DNA from: Chromobacterium sp. IIBBL 290-4
Lineage (GTDB): Bacteria > Pseudomonadota > Gammaproteobacteria > Burkholderiales > Chromobacteriaceae
NCBI RefSeq assembly: GCF_024207115.1
Contig: NZ_CP100128.1
Location: 1,736,001-1,800,000 of the forward strand
Length of the DNA: 64,000 bases
Direction of reading: 5' to 3'
Shown: positions 62,803 through 64,000 of the stretch, piece after piece
Numbering within the stretch: the first letter of the stretch is position 1
How the letters are laid out: the number at the start of each line of letters is the position of its first letter
The notes under the pieces: model-generated
Database searches by the model: none
Seen by the model: only the letters and a program-made list of their open reading frames with translations
Told to the model about the DNA's origin: nothing
Program-made: the position numbers and the translations under genes

Positions 62803-63057
62803 ATGACGGATTTGATGCAGGGCTATGACAGCATTACGCTTGCTAAACAAGAAAATCAAACCATGCAAGTGAATTTGGCAAGGGTTAGTTGTGAAAGCCG
62901 AATTGAGCTGTATTATCCGTTGTGGCAGCAGTTAAATGTCATGCGGGCGGGGAGTGATGTGGAGAAAAGTAAAATGGGCATTTTTATTGATGCTTGTAGA
63001 GCTTGGAGTAATGGGGTTAACCCAGATCCTGCCGCTTTGCTAAATATAAAGCCGTAA
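62803..63057 (+). CDS. Small fibre-assembly-like protein
   Basis: 84 residues with the start at 62803, which is 8 bases after AAGGA; an ATG at 62797 is too close to that site. The ending YYPLWQQLNVMRAG, then FIDACRAWSNG resembles the C-terminal part of tail fibre assembly chaperones. Low G+C like the tip gene before it, so the two probably moved together as a matched pair. Last gene before the operon terminator. Confidence 0.55.
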   Translation: MTDLMQGYDSITLAKQENQTMQVNLARVSCESRIELYYPLWQQLNVMRAGSDVEKSKMGIFIDACRAWSNGVNPDPAALLNIKP

Positions 63058-63236
63058 ATGGTAATTGCTATGGTCTGATTCGCCGCTGTATATTTGAATG
63101 TCTTTTCAAGGAAGGCTGGTGAAAATAGTCAGCTGATTTTTAACATAAAGACAGTGTAAGATTTCTATTGTCAGCCGGTCTCGCGCCCGCGAATCACCGA
63201 CTGACGCAGTCGTTTATTTCCTCACTCCTCATTTCA
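63058..63236. other. Untranslated end of the tail operon
   Basis: No gene seen. Low G+C continues to about 63170 and then switches abruptly to GC-rich DNA, probably the edge of the exchanged module. Confidence 0.5.
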
Positions 63237-63270
63237 CGCCGGGCTTCGCCCGAGGCCCGGCGGTCTTTTT
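63237..63270 (+). terminator. Intrinsic terminator of the tail operon
   Basis: CGCCGGG / CCCGGCG stem with an inner GGGC/GCCC pairing option, followed by gtcTTTTT. It lies 180 bp after the last tail gene. Confidence 0.8.
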
Positions 63271-63515
63271 CTCCCCTTATCTGTTCCCCAAGGCGTTTGC
63301 CGGCCGCGAGACCTTATGCTTGCCACTGCTCCTGAATGGGCTGAGCCGCAATAGTCGCCCGTTCTTCCCTCTGAATGCCGCCTGGCGGGAAACCTTCTCT
63401 TTTCGCTGCTGTTATCGTTTGCAATCTTCCTATCCTTATTGGCCTGATCCACCCGCATCGCGCGCGCCGCATGATTATCTATTGGGCGCATGGCTCCGAG
63501 TCCTGCCTGATCGTG
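63271..63515. other. Gene-free stretch
   Basis: Short open frames exist on both strands but none has a ribosome site, family resemblance or fitting codon use. Nothing else recognised. Confidence 0.5.
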
Positions 63516-63632
63516 GTAGGGCGGAAGCGCCGGCTTGCCGGGGCGTTCCGCCGCTTGGCCACGCGGCGGGGTGTCGACGGAATATGGATGGCGAATGAAT
63601 GGCGGAACGCCCCGCAGGGGCTTCCGCCCTAC
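63516..63632. mobile_element. MITE/REP-like inverted-repeat element
   Basis: Outer arms GTAGGGCGGAAGC (63516-63528) and GCTTCCGCCCTAC (63620-63632) and inner arms GGGGCGTTCCGCC (63540-63552) and GGCGGAACGCCCC (63601-63613) are perfect inverted repeats. This GTAGGGCGG type of element is frequent between genes in many proteobacteria. It carries no transposase. Confidence 0.7.
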
Positions 63633-63784
63633 GGCGGCGAGTTTCGCCCAGCCGTCGCGCCACTGCCATTTCAGCCCTTACAACACCCCACCTCCGGCGC
63701 TATCAAGGCGTGACTCAGTCATGCCCGCGCATCCCCTCCCTGTCTCTCCTCGACTTTTCGACTTTCCCCTCCCTGGAGCTCGCC

Positions 63785-63970
63785 ATGCCGTTCACCGCGT
63801 TTCCATCTCTTTCCCCCATTTCCACGCTGTCCCCTGCCGATGACGACGCTGGCGTCAGTCGAAAGCCCGCGGCCATGCCCGCATCCAGCGAGACGGCACG
63901 CGCCCGCCCGCAATTACACGCCGTCGCCAGCGTGCGCGCCGTGCTGCGCGTGAGCATGCAGGTGGGTTGA
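63785..63970 (+). CDS. Small open reading frame, uncertain
   Basis: 61 residues, starting MPFTAFPSLSPISTLSPADDD and ending VRAVLRVSMQVG. GGAG lies 7 bases before the ATG, the only reason to consider it. No family is recognised. It may be a real small gene beyond the tail cluster or chance. Confidence 0.3.
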   Translation: MPFTAFPSLSPISTLSPADDDAGVSRKPAAMPASSETARARPQLHAVASVRAVLRVSMQVG

Positions 63971-64000
63971 GCTGGTTTTCCCGCGGCGACGTTTGCGCCG

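Noticed and set aside
36936..63270. Type VI secretion system or extracellular injection system of the Afp/PVC type
   Set aside because: There is one FI-type sheath instead of TssB/TssC, no ClpV, no TssJLM membrane complex and no Afp15-like AAA+ ATPase. A tape measure and P2-type X, U and D are present.
63375..63713. 112-codon plus-strand frame at the right end
   Set aside because: It runs through the MITE-like inverted repeat and lacks family resemblance.
36243..64000. Integrase, attachment sites or a CRISPR array near the tail cluster
   Set aside because: No integrase-like gene, no direct repeats flanking the cluster and no spaced repeat array were found by reading; the tandem repeats present are coding.

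Overview
The window comes from a GC-rich betaproteobacterium of the Neisseriales. The 16S rRNA genes, read from memory of the genus, look like Chromobacterium or a very close relative. The window has two halves: ordinary chromosomal genes with two rRNA operons (1-36.2 kb), and one long plus-strand block of contractile phage-tail genes (36.4-63.3 kb).

1-22.5 kb holds housekeeping, sensing and metabolic genes. They are a cut-off periplasmic binding protein, a GNAT acetyltransferase, a TetR regulator with palindromes in its promoter, two PAS/GGDEF signalling proteins (one with a ruined GGDEF motif), a FUSC-type membrane protein, the 16S pseudouridine synthase RsuA, a flavodoxin-fold quinone reductase divergent from a LysR regulator, and an AcoR-like sigma-54 activator divergent from an AldB-type aldehyde dehydrogenase with a canonical -24/-12 promoter. 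These are followed by a PAS protein overlapping a chemoreceptor (a split Aer-like pair), a DUF3857/transglutaminase protein, a tonB-exbB-exbD operon behind a Fur-box-like site, hslVU and an MFS exporter.

22.8-35.1 kb carries two nearly identical rRNA operons in tandem (16S, tRNA-Ile(GAU), tRNA-Ala(UGC), 23S, 5S). Each copy is about 5.6 kb and includes promoter, boxA and two terminators. The only gene between them is kdsA, read against the rRNA operons. A lipoprotein-type branched-chain amino acid binding protein follows.

36.4-63.3 kb is the notable part. A Mor/C-type regulator is divergent from an apparently single 26-kb transcription direction of tail genes: Gp37-like, DUF2635, sheath (FI), tube (FII), assembly chaperone with a probable frameshift extension, a tape measure with large internal repeats, U, X (LysM), D hub, V spike, then fibre and baseplate genes, ending at a strong terminator. 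No capsid, portal, terminase, integrase, replication or lysis gene is visible, so a tailocin (phage-tail-like bacteriocin) is the favoured reading. The canonical order V-W-J-I-H-G is interrupted between V and W by about 12.7 kb. That block carries its own fibre and chaperone, two extra I-like proteins, a second baseplate J, a DUF4815 protein, a protein resembling T4-type wedge or fibre-attachment proteins, and a fibre-like protein built from about 32 ten-residue repeats. The particle may therefore carry a second baseplate and receptor-binding apparatus. This is the best candidate in the window for an undescribed system.

Functional calls are from recognition of sequence motifs and gene order; no database search or structure prediction was run.
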